Source: Gammaproteobacteria bacterium (lineage in GTDB: Bacteria; Pseudomonadota; Gammaproteobacteria; Steroidobacterales; Steroidobacteraceae). Taken from it: a DNA stretch of 58,746 nt. The DNA lies in contig JANYLM010000082.1 in the NCBI GenBank assembly GCA_025357835.1, forward strand, positions 1 through 58,746, given 5' to 3'. Of this stretch, positions 8,358 to 17,713 are shown in pieces (positions within the stretch are counted from its first letter, which is position 1; each line of letters opens with the position of its first letter). The notes under the pieces are model-generated. The model did no database searches, was not told the origin of the DNA, and saw only the letters and a list, made by a program, of their open reading frames with translations. Position numbers and translations under genes: made by a program.

Positions 8358-9725
8358 CTAAGCGGCGACGCATAGATTCTTGCCGGCGTTTTTGGCGCGA
8401 TACAGGGCCGCGTCGGCGCGATCAAAGGCCGCTTCAGGAGCGTCATCCGGGTTCAGTTCGGTGACCCCACAGGAGACCGTGACGCGCACCGGCGTCCCGC
8501 GAAAATGAAATCGCAGACCTTCGACCGTGGTGCGCAGCTGATTGGCGACATTCACTGCCTCCGCGAGCTTAAGGCCGCGCAATAGAACAGCGAACTCTTC
8601 GCCCCCGATGCGTGCGACAAAGTCGCTGCCGCGCAGGGCCGTCTTGAAGCATTCGGCGACGGCTTGCAGTACCCGGTCGCCCGCCCGATGCCCGAAGCTG
8701 TCATTGATGAATTTGAAGCTGTCTATGTCCCATAGGAGCAAGCCCGCGGGCGCTCCTCCCTGCGCGCGCAGCGCATTTTCTTGAGTGAAATGCTCGTCGA
8801 AGAATTTCCTGTTGGCGACGCCGGTCAATGGGTCGAGCCGCGCGCCGTGCTTTTCCCTATCCAGTTTGCAATGCAGTTCTTGAGTTTCACGCTCGAGGTC
8901 GGCGATGCGCTCGCGCATGTGCTCGGCGCGGCCGTTATATTCCACCATGCGAGTGGCTTCGCGAGCGCGAAAGGCGCAGACCTGTTCGGCAACCAATTCG
9001 AGGCGTGCGCTGACGGCGGAGCGCAACAGCCCCAATTCGGCGGCTCCGCTGACTTCGTCGCTGAGGTCGCGAACATGCGACATCACGGTGTCGTTGAGCG
9101 ATTGGCTGTCGTCGAAGCGGCTGCGGCTCGCGCTGTTCGATTCCCACAGGTAGTTCGCCATTTCCTCGAGGCGCTTGGTCACCTCCGAAAGCACCGCGGC
9201 CGCCTGCAGTCGCTCGTGCGCCAGCGATTGGCCGCGCTCATGAATCAGATCCGCGGCGCGCGCCACCACGGTGGCCAATGCCTGATCGGTTTCGGCGCTG
9301 GCCAGTTCGGCGGCCAGGCTATTGAGTGTCGAATGATCGGTTTCATCCATCTTCAGGCGTTCGAGCAATGCGGCGACTGCGGCGCAGGTTGACTTCCAGC
9401 GTTCGGGCTTTGCGACAAGAGCGAGGCGGGGCGGCAACGGCACCACGAGTTGCAGTACCGGGGATGTGGCGTCGACCGCCACCACGGCGCTGGTCAATGA
9501 TTCGGCCAGCCGCTCTAGCTCCTGTGCGTCCGCATTGCGCCGATTTGCGGCTGCGAGCGCCTGCAATTCGTCGTCGAGCTTCGGATCCACACCCATGCCC
9601 GCCGCGCATAGGCGACCGATCAGGCGCCGCAGCACTTGCTCGACATCTCGCCAGCGCTTCTCCTCGACTTCCATCTCCAGAAGCGAAGTGCGGTATTTCT
9701 GTTTCCATTCGGCGGTTTCGGGCAC
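8358..9725 (-). CDS. Cytoplasmic diguanylate cyclase (GGDEF)
   Basis: A 455-residue protein. The C-terminal GGDEF domain starts near residue 290 (LDPLTGVANRKFFDEHF) and carries an intact GGEEF active site near residue 375, so it should make c-di-GMP from two GTP. An RxxD inhibitory site (RGSD) lies exactly five residues before GGEEF, so product feedback is likely. The first 290 residues have no membrane segment or PAS domain that I can see; they are helical, with coiled-coil features just before the GGDEF domain. The input signal is unknown. Start is GTG at 9725. Confidence 0.88.
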   Translation of the reverse strand: MPETAEWKQKYRTSLLEMEVEEKRWRDVEQVLRRLIGRLCAAGMGVDPKLDDELQALAAANRRNADAQELERLAESLTSAVVAVDATSPVLQLVVPLPPRLALVAKPERWKSTCAAVAALLERLKMDETDHSTLNSLAAELASAETDQALATVVARAADLIHERGQSLAHERLQAAAVLSEVTKRLEEMANYLWESNSASRSRFDDSQSLNDTVMSHVRDLSDEVSGAAELGLLRSAVSARLELVAEQVCAFRAREATRMVEYNGRAEHMRERIADLERETQELHCKLDREKHGARLDPLTGVANRKFFDEHFTQENALRAQGGAPAGLLLWDIDSFKFINDSFGHRAGDRVLQAVAECFKTALRGSDFVARIGGEEFAVLLRGLKLAEAVNVANQLRTTVEGLRFHFRGTPVRVTVSCGVTELNPDDAPEAAFDRADAALYRAKNAGKNLCVAA

Positions 9726-9876
9726 GGTATTGGCTTCGCGTAATTTGCTGAGGATATCGGCGCGAATGTACCAAGCTTTAGCTGCCGTGGGCGCTCCACA
9801 TAGCCGTTTCTTGATGTAGGTCCCATCGCTGCCTGCGCCCTTCGCGATAGGCTTTTACGGAAGGAAGCCGCAAACT

Positions 9877-10488
9877 ATGGTGTCCAAGCCCGCATTTTTG
9901 ATCTCAACCCTGCTGTGGGCCGCAGCCGCTGCGGCGCACTCGCAAATATATACCTATGTCGACTCGAACGGACAGCGGCATTACACGGATGTCCCGGACA
10001 ACAATCGGTATCGATTGCTGATCTTGTCGCCGCAGGATAGGACGGCGAGCGGCGATCGTTACGACTCGATGCTGCTGGCAAAGGCCAGTCAGTACGATTC
10101 CATCATCGAGAAAGCGGCGATCTCAGCGTCCGTTGAGCCGAATCTATTGCGAGCTGTGATCGTCGTGGAGTCGGGGTTCAATTCTCGCGCGGTCTCGAAG
10201 CGAGGGGCGGTGGGGCTGATGCAGTTGATGCCGGCGACGGCAATTCGCTTCGGCGTTTCGAACCCCTATGATCCGCGCGAGAACGTGCATGCGGGGGCGC
10301 GATATTTGAAATTTCTCATGGATCGCTTCGGGCAGGACGTGAGGCTCGCGCTCGCGGCATACAATGCGGGCGAAGAAGCGGTCGAGCGCAATGGCGGCCA
10401 AATACCGCCTTTTACGGAAACCATGGCCTACGTGCCGCGGGTGCTCAAGATCTACCGGATGCTTCGCGAGCAACCGCGCGCGACGTGA
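9877..10488 (+). CDS. Lytic transglycosylase (SLT domain) with DUF4124-like N-terminus
   Basis: A 203-residue exported peptidoglycan lyase. A signal peptide (residues 1-22, ending AAHS) is followed by a short DUF4124-type stretch (IYTYVDSNGQRHYTDVP) and an SLT catalytic domain (about 75-195). The catalytic Glu is E98 in VVESGFN, with the family motifs GLMQLMPATA and ALAAYNAG. It should cut MurNAc-GlcNAc bonds to form 1,6-anhydro ends in the periplasm. It is a monocistronic gene divergent from the diguanylate cyclase and convergent with ridA. Confidence 0.92.
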   Translation: MVSKPAFLISTLLWAAAAAAHSQIYTYVDSNGQRHYTDVPDNNRYRLLILSPQDRTASGDRYDSMLLAKASQYDSIIEKAAISASVEPNLLRAVIVVESGFNSRAVSKRGAVGLMQLMPATAIRFGVSNPYDPRENVHAGARYLKFLMDRFGQDVRLALAAYNAGEEAVERNGGQIPPFTETMAYVPRVLKIYRMLREQPRAT

Positions 10489-10519
10489 CGGCGCGCGCGG
10501 CCTCCGACCGCGAGGCGCT

Positions 10520-10990
10520 TTACAGCTTGCGGACCCCCGGCTCCTCCTTCGCGGCAATTCCCGCCACTTCGAAGTGAGCGCCGCGCAGCAGCTTATTGAC
10601 GCCGATAAAGGCCCGTGCCGGATAGTGGCCGTGAAAGTACGTGCGGTACACGGCGTTGAACTTATCGTACAGTTCCAGATCCGTGCAGTAGACCGTCACC
10701 GAGACGAGGTCGTCGGCTTTCAGTGATGCCTGGTCGAGAGTGTGCTTTACCGCATCCATGACCAAGCGCGCCTCGGTATCAACATTGGCCGCGGCTTGTC
10801 CGGTGGCCGTGTCGATTCCAAGGTGTCCCGCCACATAAAACGTCTCGCCCACCATGACTCCGGTGCTGAACGGCGCGGCGGGACCTGTGCCGGCGGCCGG
10901 CGGCACCACATAATTGCGCTCCGTATCGGCGGCGTTGCTCGAGACGGCGCATAGGGCGGCGAGGGAAACGGCTAGCGCTAGCTTTCGCAT
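10520..10990 (-). CDS. RidA family protein with a signal peptide
   Basis: A 156-residue YjgF/YER057c/RidA protein. Cytoplasmic RidA hydrolyses reactive enamine/imine intermediates. Family blocks are visible: VAGHLGID, then YPARAFIGVNKLLRGAHFEV, which holds the arginine that binds the carboxylate. Unlike RidA, it starts with a clear signal peptide (residues 1-20, LAVSLAALCAVSSNA), so it is probably periplasmic, which suggests a substrate other than the PLP-enzyme enamines of the cytoplasm. Its own promoter region faces the kinase operon. Confidence 0.85.
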   Translation of the reverse strand: MRKLALAVSLAALCAVSSNAADTERNYVVPPAAGTGPAAPFSTGVMVGETFYVAGHLGIDTATGQAAANVDTEARLVMDAVKHTLDQASLKADDLVSVTVYCTDLELYDKFNAVYRTYFHGHYPARAFIGVNKLLRGAHFEVAGIAAKEEPGVRKL

Positions 10991-11156
10991 TTGGATTTCC
11001 TCTGATGTTGATGTGGGTATTTGGGCGGATAGAGGCGAATACAGTACGACATTGCTCCAGTGCCATATATAGTGTTAGAAGCTATTGGCAAATAATTGCC
11101 ATGCTGCCCGAGCACGCAGATCAGTATCACATCTGACTGATGTTGGAGGCGAGCCC

Positions 11157-13265
11157 ATGATTGGGGATGACGCTGAGCGGCGGTTTTCAATTCGCGAAGC
11201 AGAACCGCGCGAGGTGCCGGCGACTGCGCGGGACCGTCTGCCGACCTCACTGACCTACAGGGCGGCGGTTGGGTTCATCGTCTTGTATGCAGGTCTCATA
11301 TACTGGGGTTCCGCCCTCCGGACCAACCCGCTTGCGGTGACTACGTTGTGGCCTGCGGACGGCCTGTTGTTCTCGACATTGCTGCTGCTCCGCAAGCGCG
11401 ACTGGCCGTGGATCCTTCTGCTGGGAAACCCGGTCAATGTCCTCGTCAACTGGCTGACGCCCGGGCCGTTTTATCTCGAATCCGCCATCTGGTATGCGGT
11501 CTCGCACACACTCAACGGTGCAATCGGCGCGGCATTGGCGCAGCGCTGGGCTCGTGACTTGTGTTCTCAGCGGGACGCTGTGGCGTTCTATCTGGCTGGC
11601 GCCATCTGCTGTGTAGTCAGCACGCCCGTCGGTTTGTTCACATTTCTGCCACACCAGCCACAGGCGAACCTGTTCAGCATTTGGTGGAGCTGGTGGGCCG
11701 GACACTTCCTGGGCATTGTGACTTTCGCGCCGATTGTATTCGTGTGGATAGCGCACTGGCACAGACCGCAAGGTGAGTATGATTTGCGGCTGTGGCGGCA
11801 CTTTGCGGTTCCCGGCGCTGCGCTGATCGGGGTGACCGTGTGGATCTTCGGCTCGACGACGGTCGCCTCGGATTTCGGCGCAAGCCTCTCGTTTGCCGTA
11901 TTTCCGATATTAGTCCTCATCGCCTTGCTGAATCCGCCGCGTTGGACCCTGATCGGTTCCACAACCTTGGTCGTGTTGGCGGTGGTCTTGACGGACCGCG
12001 GCCTCGGGCCGTTCGCCGGCGCCGCGAGCCCGCTTGCCGGTGTGTTGTCCCTGCAGATCTTCCTTGCGCTCGCGGCGACTATGACGTTCATGATATCTCT
12101 GGCGGCGGAGGAGAACCGCGCACTGCTCGTCGCCGTCACGCTCAGCAAGGGGCGCTATCAGCGCGAGGCAACTCTGCTGCGCGGCGAGATTCAGCGTCGC
12201 GAGACGCTCGAGGCGAAGCTGCACGCAAGCGAGGTGCGCTTGCGCACCATCATCGACACGGAGCCCGGCTGCGTGAAAGTCGTAGGCCAAGACGGCGGCT
12301 TGCTGGAGATGAATGCCGCGGGCATCGCCATGCTGGAGGCGGCATCTTTCGAGGAAGCACGCGCATACGGCCTTGCAAATTTCATATGCGCGGACCACCA
12401 GGCAGCCTTCGCGGCTTTGCACGGGCGCGTCATCGGCGGCAAGCAAGGTGAGCTGGATTTCGAGTTGGTCGGCTTGCGTGGCACCCGCCGCTGGGTCCAT
12501 ATCTCTGCGGCGCCCATGTTCGATGTCACGCTGGGCGAAACGGTGTTGGTGGGAATCACGACCGATGTCACCGAACGCAAGCGCAGCGTCGAACAGCTTC
12601 GTGCCTTGAATGAAGAGCTTGGAAAACGCGTCCTCGCACGCACCGCCGCGCTGAAAGAGCGCGAGGTAATGCTTCAGGAAATTCATCATCGAGTGAAGAA
12701 TAATCTGCAGGTGGTAGCCAGCCTCATCAACATGCAGGGCCGTTCGCTGGTGAGCGACTCGACGCGGATGGCGTTGCAGCAATGCCGCTCTCGCGTGGAA
12801 ACGATGGCGCAAATTCACGAGATGCTCTATCAATCCAAGGACTATGCGCGCGTACCGTTCGCAAGATACGCCAGGGATCTGGCGACGCGCGTGCTAAGTG
12901 CATCGGGCACTGCGTCGACCTCCATTATTCTAGATTTTCAGTTGGAAGATCTCTCGTTGGCGGTCGACAAGGCGATTCCTTGTGGGCTCATCTTGAACGA
13001 GCTGGTCGCCAACTCGATCAAGCATGCTTTCCCTAAGGCAGTGAGCGGCAAGATCTGTATCGAGCTGCGGCGCTTGGCCGATCGTAAAATCCTGCTATCC
13101 GTGAGCGACAACGGAATCGGTATCGCGGCGGAGTATGAGCCCGAAAAATCCAGCTCGCTGGGCGTGCAGCTCGTGATTACCCTGGTGGAGCAACTGGATG
13201 CCAATCTTGAGATCGTTCGTCAGCCAGGCGCAACTTTTCGAATCACATTTCCCCTGGAGTCCTGA
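11157..13265 (+). CDS. MASE1-PAS sensor histidine kinase (HisKA_2 type)
   Basis: A 702-residue membrane kinase. Order: MASE1 sensor with about eight membrane helices (residues about 35-315), a coiled-coil linker, a PAS/PAC domain (about 365-470), and a HisKA_2 phosphoacceptor with the motif EIHHRVKNNLQ (His near residue 509). The C-terminal ATPase domain has NSIKHAFP and SDNGIGI. I start at ATG 11157, seven bases after GGAGG; a longer frame from 11085 would precede that site. It has no receiver of its own, but the next gene, three bases on, begins with one, so phosphotransfer to that protein is likely. Confidence 0.88.
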   Translation: MIGDDAERRFSIREAEPREVPATARDRLPTSLTYRAAVGFIVLYAGLIYWGSALRTNPLAVTTLWPADGLLFSTLLLLRKRDWPWILLLGNPVNVLVNWLTPGPFYLESAIWYAVSHTLNGAIGAALAQRWARDLCSQRDAVAFYLAGAICCVVSTPVGLFTFLPHQPQANLFSIWWSWWAGHFLGIVTFAPIVFVWIAHWHRPQGEYDLRLWRHFAVPGAALIGVTVWIFGSTTVASDFGASLSFAVFPILVLIALLNPPRWTLIGSTTLVVLAVVLTDRGLGPFAGAASPLAGVLSLQIFLALAATMTFMISLAAEENRALLVAVTLSKGRYQREATLLRGEIQRRETLEAKLHASEVRLRTIIDTEPGCVKVVGQDGGLLEMNAAGIAMLEAASFEEARAYGLANFICADHQAAFAALHGRVIGGKQGELDFELVGLRGTRRWVHISAAPMFDVTLGETVLVGITTDVTERKRSVEQLRALNEELGKRVLARTAALKEREVMLQEIHHRVKNNLQVVASLINMQGRSLVSDSTRMALQQCRSRVETMAQIHEMLYQSKDYARVPFARYARDLATRVLSASGTASTSIILDFQLEDLSLAVDKAIPCGLILNELVANSIKHAFPKAVSGKICIELRRLADRKILLSVSDNGIGIAAEYEPEKSSSLGVQLVITLVEQLDANLEIVRQPGATFRITFPLES

Positions 13266-13268
13266 GGC

Positions 13269-15074
13269 ATGAACGCGCACCTACCGCCTGCCATACTCAT
13301 CGTCGAGGACGAACGAATAGTGGCCAAGGATCTGCAGCGTACCCTGGCCGATATGGGCTACGACGCCTTTGCCATCGCATCCTCAGCCGAGGAAGCGGTA
13401 GCCCGCGCTTCCCTAAGGCGCCCCGACGTCGTGCTGGTGGACATCAGAATCAAAGGCGAAGAGGACGGGATACAGACAGCGGAGATTCTCAAGAAGAAAT
13501 TTAAAGTTATTATCATTTTCCTGACTGCGCATGCCGACGAGGCGACGATCGATCGGGCGAAGAGGACTGAGCCGCACGGCTACCTTGTCAAGCCGGTGAA
13601 GGACGCGGAGCTGCGGAGCATGATCGAAATCTCCCTCTACCAGGTGGAACTCGAGCGAGCTCGGGAGCAGTTGCGAGCCAGCGAACACCGGCTTCACGTC
13701 ATTACCGACAATGTGCCTATATCCATCGGCTACTTTGATCGGGAGGGGCGGGTGCAGTTCGCAAACCGGGCATTCCGCGAACTGGTGGCGTACAAAGACG
13801 ATGCGCTCGGCGTGCCGGTGAAGGCTTTTTTGGGCGACTCGCTGTACAAGGATTCCTACCCTCCGCGCCAGCGGGCCTTAGCGGGCGAGCAGGTGCGCTT
13901 TGTGGCGCATTTGGAGCGGAACGGTACATCCCGAACGCACGAGGTCACTTACATACCGGATCTTGATGCCAGTGGCTTCGTGGTCGGAGTCTACGGCCTT
14001 GGCTACGACGTCACCGAGCGCGAGCGGCTGAGCGCCGAATTGCGGCAGGCGCGCACCGACTTGGAGACCATCCTGAATAACGTGCCGGCCAGCATCACCT
14101 CCTGGCGCGTCGATCTGACGAATCGCTTCGCGAATAAGGCGGCCGAAGCGCAGTTCGGCATACCGTCAGGCCGTGCGTCCGGCATGCATGTGCGGCAGAT
14201 CTTGGGAGAGGATCGATACCGCATGGCCCTGCCCGCGATACGGGCCGCGCTGCACGGGGTACGGGGCTCGCATGACACCGTGGATCGACGCGCCGATGAG
14301 CTCGTGCATTGCAGTCATGACGCCTATGTTCCCGAGATCAAAGACGATGCAGTCATCGGGCTGTATGCTTTGTCCGTAGATATTACGGAGCTACGTAGAT
14401 CGCACGAACAAATATGCAACTTGACTCGACGCCTCGAGACAGTGCGCGAGGAGGAGCGGCGCGCGGTGGCCGTGTCGCTCCACGACGGCATTGCTCAGGA
14501 TCTGTTCGCCATGAAGCTTGGGCTCGATCACCTCGAAACACTCGCCAAAAGACGCGCCGGCATCAGGAAGGTATGCAAGGAGCTCACGCTGGCCGTCATT
14601 AAATGTATGGAAGTCACTCGGCAATTGGCCAACGACTTGCGTCCCGTGGCGCTAGCCTACTCTCCGGTGTCCACGGTGATCACGGATCATGCGCGACATT
14701 TTGGGGAACGCTCGAGCCTCAGGGTAAACGTAACCGAGGGGGCGGAATTTCCAGATCTTGATGAAGCGACTCAGCTTTTATTGTTTCGGGCTGCCCAGGA
14801 AGCGCTGACCAACGTCGCGCGGCATGCACGCGCCAGTGCGGTCGAAATCACCCTGCGGGCGGACAACGGGCGCATTACCATGGAGATCGCCGATGACGGC
14901 ATCGGCATCACCGACTCGTCGATGGAAAAGACCCATTCCTTGGGGCTTTTGGGGCTGCGGGAACGTTTTGCGACGCTTGGCGGCGGTCTCGCGGCGCAAC
15001 GCAGGGAACCGACTGGTACGACGTTCACGGTGTACCTGCCCATGCCCATCCATGCACCCACTCACGCCGCGTGA
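13269..15074 (+). CDS. Hybrid kinase: receiver-PAS-PAS-HisKA_3 (NarX-type)
   Basis: A 601-residue soluble protein. An N-terminal receiver (residues 1-125; acceptor Asp in VLVDIRIKGEEDG, Thr in FLTAHAD, Lys in LVKPV) leads into two PAS domains (about 140-255 and 262-375). A HisKA_3 helix follows with the acceptor His near residue 403 (VSLHDGIAQDL), then an ATPase domain (DDGIGI). HisKA_3 kinases normally pass phosphate to NarL/FixJ-type regulators, but none is in the window. The start is three bases after the stop of the MASE1 kinase, so the two are co-translated and probably form one relay. Confidence 0.9.
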   Translation: MNAHLPPAILIVEDERIVAKDLQRTLADMGYDAFAIASSAEEAVARASLRRPDVVLVDIRIKGEEDGIQTAEILKKKFKVIIIFLTAHADEATIDRAKRTEPHGYLVKPVKDAELRSMIEISLYQVELERAREQLRASEHRLHVITDNVPISIGYFDREGRVQFANRAFRELVAYKDDALGVPVKAFLGDSLYKDSYPPRQRALAGEQVRFVAHLERNGTSRTHEVTYIPDLDASGFVVGVYGLGYDVTERERLSAELRQARTDLETILNNVPASITSWRVDLTNRFANKAAEAQFGIPSGRASGMHVRQILGEDRYRMALPAIRAALHGVRGSHDTVDRRADELVHCSHDAYVPEIKDDAVIGLYALSVDITELRRSHEQICNLTRRLETVREEERRAVAVSLHDGIAQDLFAMKLGLDHLETLAKRRAGIRKVCKELTLAVIKCMEVTRQLANDLRPVALAYSPVSTVITDHARHFGERSSLRVNVTEGAEFPDLDEATQLLLFRAAQEALTNVARHARASAVEITLRADNGRITMEIADDGIGITDSSMEKTHSLGLLGLRERFATLGGGLAAQRREPTGTTFTVYLPMPIHAPTHAA

Positions 15075-15131
15075 TTGCCAATTGATTGGGCGTTGATTTC
15101 GCTGCCGACCGTCCCCATTGGGGTCAAGTGA

Positions 15132-16067
15132 GTGACAGCGGAGCGAGTATTGACCTTTCCATCCCCAGAATTCGACCGCGATACGGACCCCGAGCAAGCC
15201 TCAGCCATGGTTTTTCGCGGGTCGAAATTGCTCTGCCGGGAATACAGCTTGGTGCTAGAAGCAAGGGGCATAGAACATGAGGTAGGAGAGAGCGAGGACT
15301 GCTGGGTGTTGAGGGTGGCGCTGCCCCTGGTTCACGGAGCGCATGAGGAGATCAGCCGTTATTCAGCGGAACGCAGCGCGCCGCGCAGCATTCCAAACCA
15401 GGTAGAGCCGTTCTCCGGCGCCGCGATCGGCGTCGTAGGCTACGTGCTGATTCTATTGCTTACGGCTTACTGCGCCGGTATTGGCTTGTTCGGCGCCGAC
15501 TGGCTGTCCTTGGGCGCGCTTGACGCCGGAGCCGGACGCGAGTGGTGGCGGGCATTGACGGCACTGACCTTACACGTAGACCAGGAGCATCTACTCGGCA
15601 ATCTGCTGTTTGGCGTACTCGCGGGGATGGCCGCAGGTCGATTGCTGGGGCCCGGTGTGGCCTGGGCGAGCATTCTGGGCGCGGCGGCGCTGGCCAACTA
15701 CGCGGAAATACTCATTGCGCCGGTCACGCATCGCGCGGTCGGCGCTTCCACCGCCGTGTTTGCGGCGCTGGGGCTGCTCGCGGGTTTGGCGTGGCGGCAG
15801 AGGCTCACGCTGCGCGAGCGGCGCTGGTATCGTTGGGCGCCCCTTATTGCAGGCGTCTGTTTATTGACCTTGTTGGGTGCAGGTAGCGCACACGTGGATG
15901 TGCTTGGACACGCGCTCGGGTTTCTCTTCGGTATTGGCGTCGGTTGGTTCTATGCGCGCGCAGACATGCCCCGCAATCGCGGTCGGCGCCTGCAGATCGC
16001 CGCGGGCGCCGCGGCCGTGGCCTTGGTATGCGTGGCGTGGCTGTTGGCCTTGGTCCGCGGCATTTAG
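15132..16067 (+). CDS. Rhomboid family intramembrane serine protease
   Basis: A 311-residue protein with a soluble N-terminus of about 90 residues and six or seven membrane helices. The rhomboid signatures are present: HLLGNLLFG (the HxxxN oxyanion region), the nucleophile motif GASTAVF (Ser near residue 206), and the paired His in DVLGHALGF (near residue 260). It should cleave membrane-spanning substrates within the bilayer. The start is uncertain: GTG at 15132 gives the longest reasonable frame, and ATG at 15207 would also keep all helices. It follows the kinase operon by 57 bases on the same strand. Confidence 0.88.
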   Translation: MTAERVLTFPSPEFDRDTDPEQASAMVFRGSKLLCREYSLVLEARGIEHEVGESEDCWVLRVALPLVHGAHEEISRYSAERSAPRSIPNQVEPFSGAAIGVVGYVLILLLTAYCAGIGLFGADWLSLGALDAGAGREWWRALTALTLHVDQEHLLGNLLFGVLAGMAAGRLLGPGVAWASILGAAALANYAEILIAPVTHRAVGASTAVFAALGLLAGLAWRQRLTLRERRWYRWAPLIAGVCLLTLLGAGSAHVDVLGHALGFLFGIGVGWFYARADMPRNRGRRLQIAAGAAAVALVCVAWLLALVRGI

Positions 16068-16104
16068 CCGTTCGGCCTGCGCCGCAGCGGGCGCTACCGA
16101 CTCC

Positions 16105-16437
16105 TCAGGTTTTCGCGGCCACGCCTCCCGGGGTGAGCTTGTCGATTGCCTGCGGCAGAATCTGGGATAGCTTGGCAGCCATGTCCTCGGGCGACATACC
16201 CACCTTGGCGGCGAGCTGCTTCACGGTGTCGGAACCAAATGCCTGATGCACCTGGTCGGGCGTGATGGGTTGATTGGCGCCGGTCCCCACCCACGAGCGC
16301 ACCGTGCCGCCGAGTCCTTGTTGTTCCAACTGCGCGACGATCCCCTGAATCCCGCCATGTTTTTCGATCAAGCCATTGACCACGGTCGCCATTTCGGCGC
16401 CGACTACTCCACCCAGCAATCCGTCCAACAGGCCCAT
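16105..16437 (-). CDS. yidB: YidB family protein (DUF937)
   Basis: A 110-residue protein with the glycine-rich YidB start (MGLLDGLLGGVVG), the block GLGGTVRSWVGTGANQPITPDQVHQAFG, and LAAKVGMSPEDMAAKLSQILPQAID. These are the core of the YidB/DUF937 family. The biochemical role is not established. The start has AAAGGAG about nine bases upstream. It lies 25 bases after mscL on the same strand. Confidence 0.87.
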   Translation of the reverse strand: MGLLDGLLGGVVGAEMATVVNGLIEKHGGIQGIVAQLEQQGLGGTVRSWVGTGANQPITPDQVHQAFGSDTVKQLAAKVGMSPEDMAAKLSQILPQAIDKLTPGGVAAKT

Positions 16438-16462
16438 GTGAGGTACTCCTTTAGGTTAATCG

Positions 16463-16864
16463 CTAGCCACGTTTCGCGAGCAAGTCGCGAATTTCTTCCA
16501 GCAGCAGTTCCGATTTAGGCGGCGGTGCGGGCGCGGCCGGCGCAGCGGGGGCCGGTTTCTTGAGTCTATTGATACCCTTGATCACGAAGAACAGCACCAG
16601 CGCGATGATGATGAAATCGAATATCGTCTGTGCGAAAGCGCCGTACTTGATCAACACATCCTTGCCGGTGGGATCCTTGCCCAGAGCCACCGCCAAATCC
16701 GAGAAATTTACGCCGCCTGCGAACTTGCCCAGAGTCGGCATGAAGATGTCGCCGACCAACGAGGACACGATTTTTCCGAAGGCCGCGCCGATTATGACGC
16801 CAACCGCCAAGTCGACCACGTTGCCCTTCATCGCAAATTCTTTGAATTCTGAACTCAATCCCAC
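16463..16864 (-). CDS. mscL: Large-conductance mechanosensitive channel MscL
   Basis: A 133-residue channel subunit, near the usual family length. It has the N-terminal amphipathic helix ([15 protein letters not shown]), TM1 with [22 protein letters not shown], the periplasmic loop, TM2 ([20 protein letters not shown]) and a C-terminal helix after a Pro/Ala-rich linker (residues about 105-118). The homopentamer opens under membrane tension to release solutes during osmotic down-shock. Start is GTG at 16864, preceded by AAGGAG. Confidence 0.96.
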   Translation of the reverse strand: MGLSSEFKEFAMKGNVVDLAVGVIIGAAFGKIVSSLVGDIFMPTLGKFAGGVNFSDLAVALGKDPTGKDVLIKYGAFAQTIFDFIIIALVLFFVIKGINRLKKPAPAAPAAPAPPPKSELLLEEIRDLLAKRG

Positions 16865-16900
16865 GGCAATCTCCTTTTTGTCGAGCAGTGTTCGATCTAC

Positions 16901-17602
16901 TTAGTGCAATGACCCGAAGACTTTTTTCAGCAAGCTGCTGGCTTGACCCAGAGGGTCCTTGCGTATGGCGCGCTCTTCGTCCGCCATCATCACGAACAGA
17001 CCGTCGAGGGTTTTATCCGTCACATAGGACTGTAGTGTCGCGTCCTCGGGTTTGAGCAGGCCCAGCGCAACGCCCTTTTTAGCCAGGGCATCGTAACTTT
17101 GACCCAGTTTCACTTTTTCGGTTGCGCGGCCGATGATGGGAGCGAATTTGGCTTTGAGCGGTGTAGAGGTGGCTTGTTTGAAATACTGCGTCGCCGCATC
17201 ATCGCCGCCGGTCAATATCTGTTTGGCATCCTCGACGCTCATCTGTTTCAGTGCCTGCTTCAGCAGGACTTTGCTCTCCGGCACCGCCGCCTCCGCAGCA
17301 CGGTTCATTGAAGTGACCAGCTCATCCATCTGATCGCCCACGCCGAGCATGCGCATCATGCTTTCCGCCTTCGCGAGTTTCGGCGGTAAATCTATTTTAA
17401 CTTTGGGGTTCTTCAAAAATCCGTCGGTGACACTGAGCTTTTCGACCGCGTTGTTGATCCCCTGATCGAGCGCCTTCTTCAAGCCGGCGGATGCATCGGC
17501 GTTCGACAGTGAGCTCAGCTCGAGGCCGAATGCGCTGCCGTCCAAGGCGCCGCAGCCGAACGCCGTCAAAATAAAGCCGCTGACGAGGAGTTTTATTGTC
17601 AT
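16901..17602 (-). CDS. DUF4197 family exported protein
   Basis: A 233-residue protein with an N-terminal hydrophobic signal (residues about 4-16) followed by Cys17, so it may be a lipoprotein, although the -3 residue (Ala) is unusual for a lipobox. The mature part is helical: LKKALDQGINNAVEKLS, DAKQILTGGDDAATQYFKQAT, and a C-terminal LDGLFVMMADEERAIRKDP. This is the DUF4197 signature. The function is unknown. It is 36 bases upstream of mscL on the same strand. Confidence 0.8.
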   Translation of the reverse strand: MTIKLLVSGFILTAFGCGALDGSAFGLELSSLSNADASAGLKKALDQGINNAVEKLSVTDGFLKNPKVKIDLPPKLAKAESMMRMLGVGDQMDELVTSMNRAAEAAVPESKVLLKQALKQMSVEDAKQILTGGDDAATQYFKQATSTPLKAKFAPIIGRATEKVKLGQSYDALAKKGVALGLLKPEDATLQSYVTDKTLDGLFVMMADEERAIRKDPLGQASSLLKKVFGSLH

Positions 17603-17713
17603 CCGGGTGATTCCAATAGAGGGGGGTGGGAGCTACTCAACTATGCGCCATGTTTCCGCCGCTACGCCAGCATTGTTTATGACCTAAGGCCCGCGGCAGC
17701 ACCGGACTTGCTA

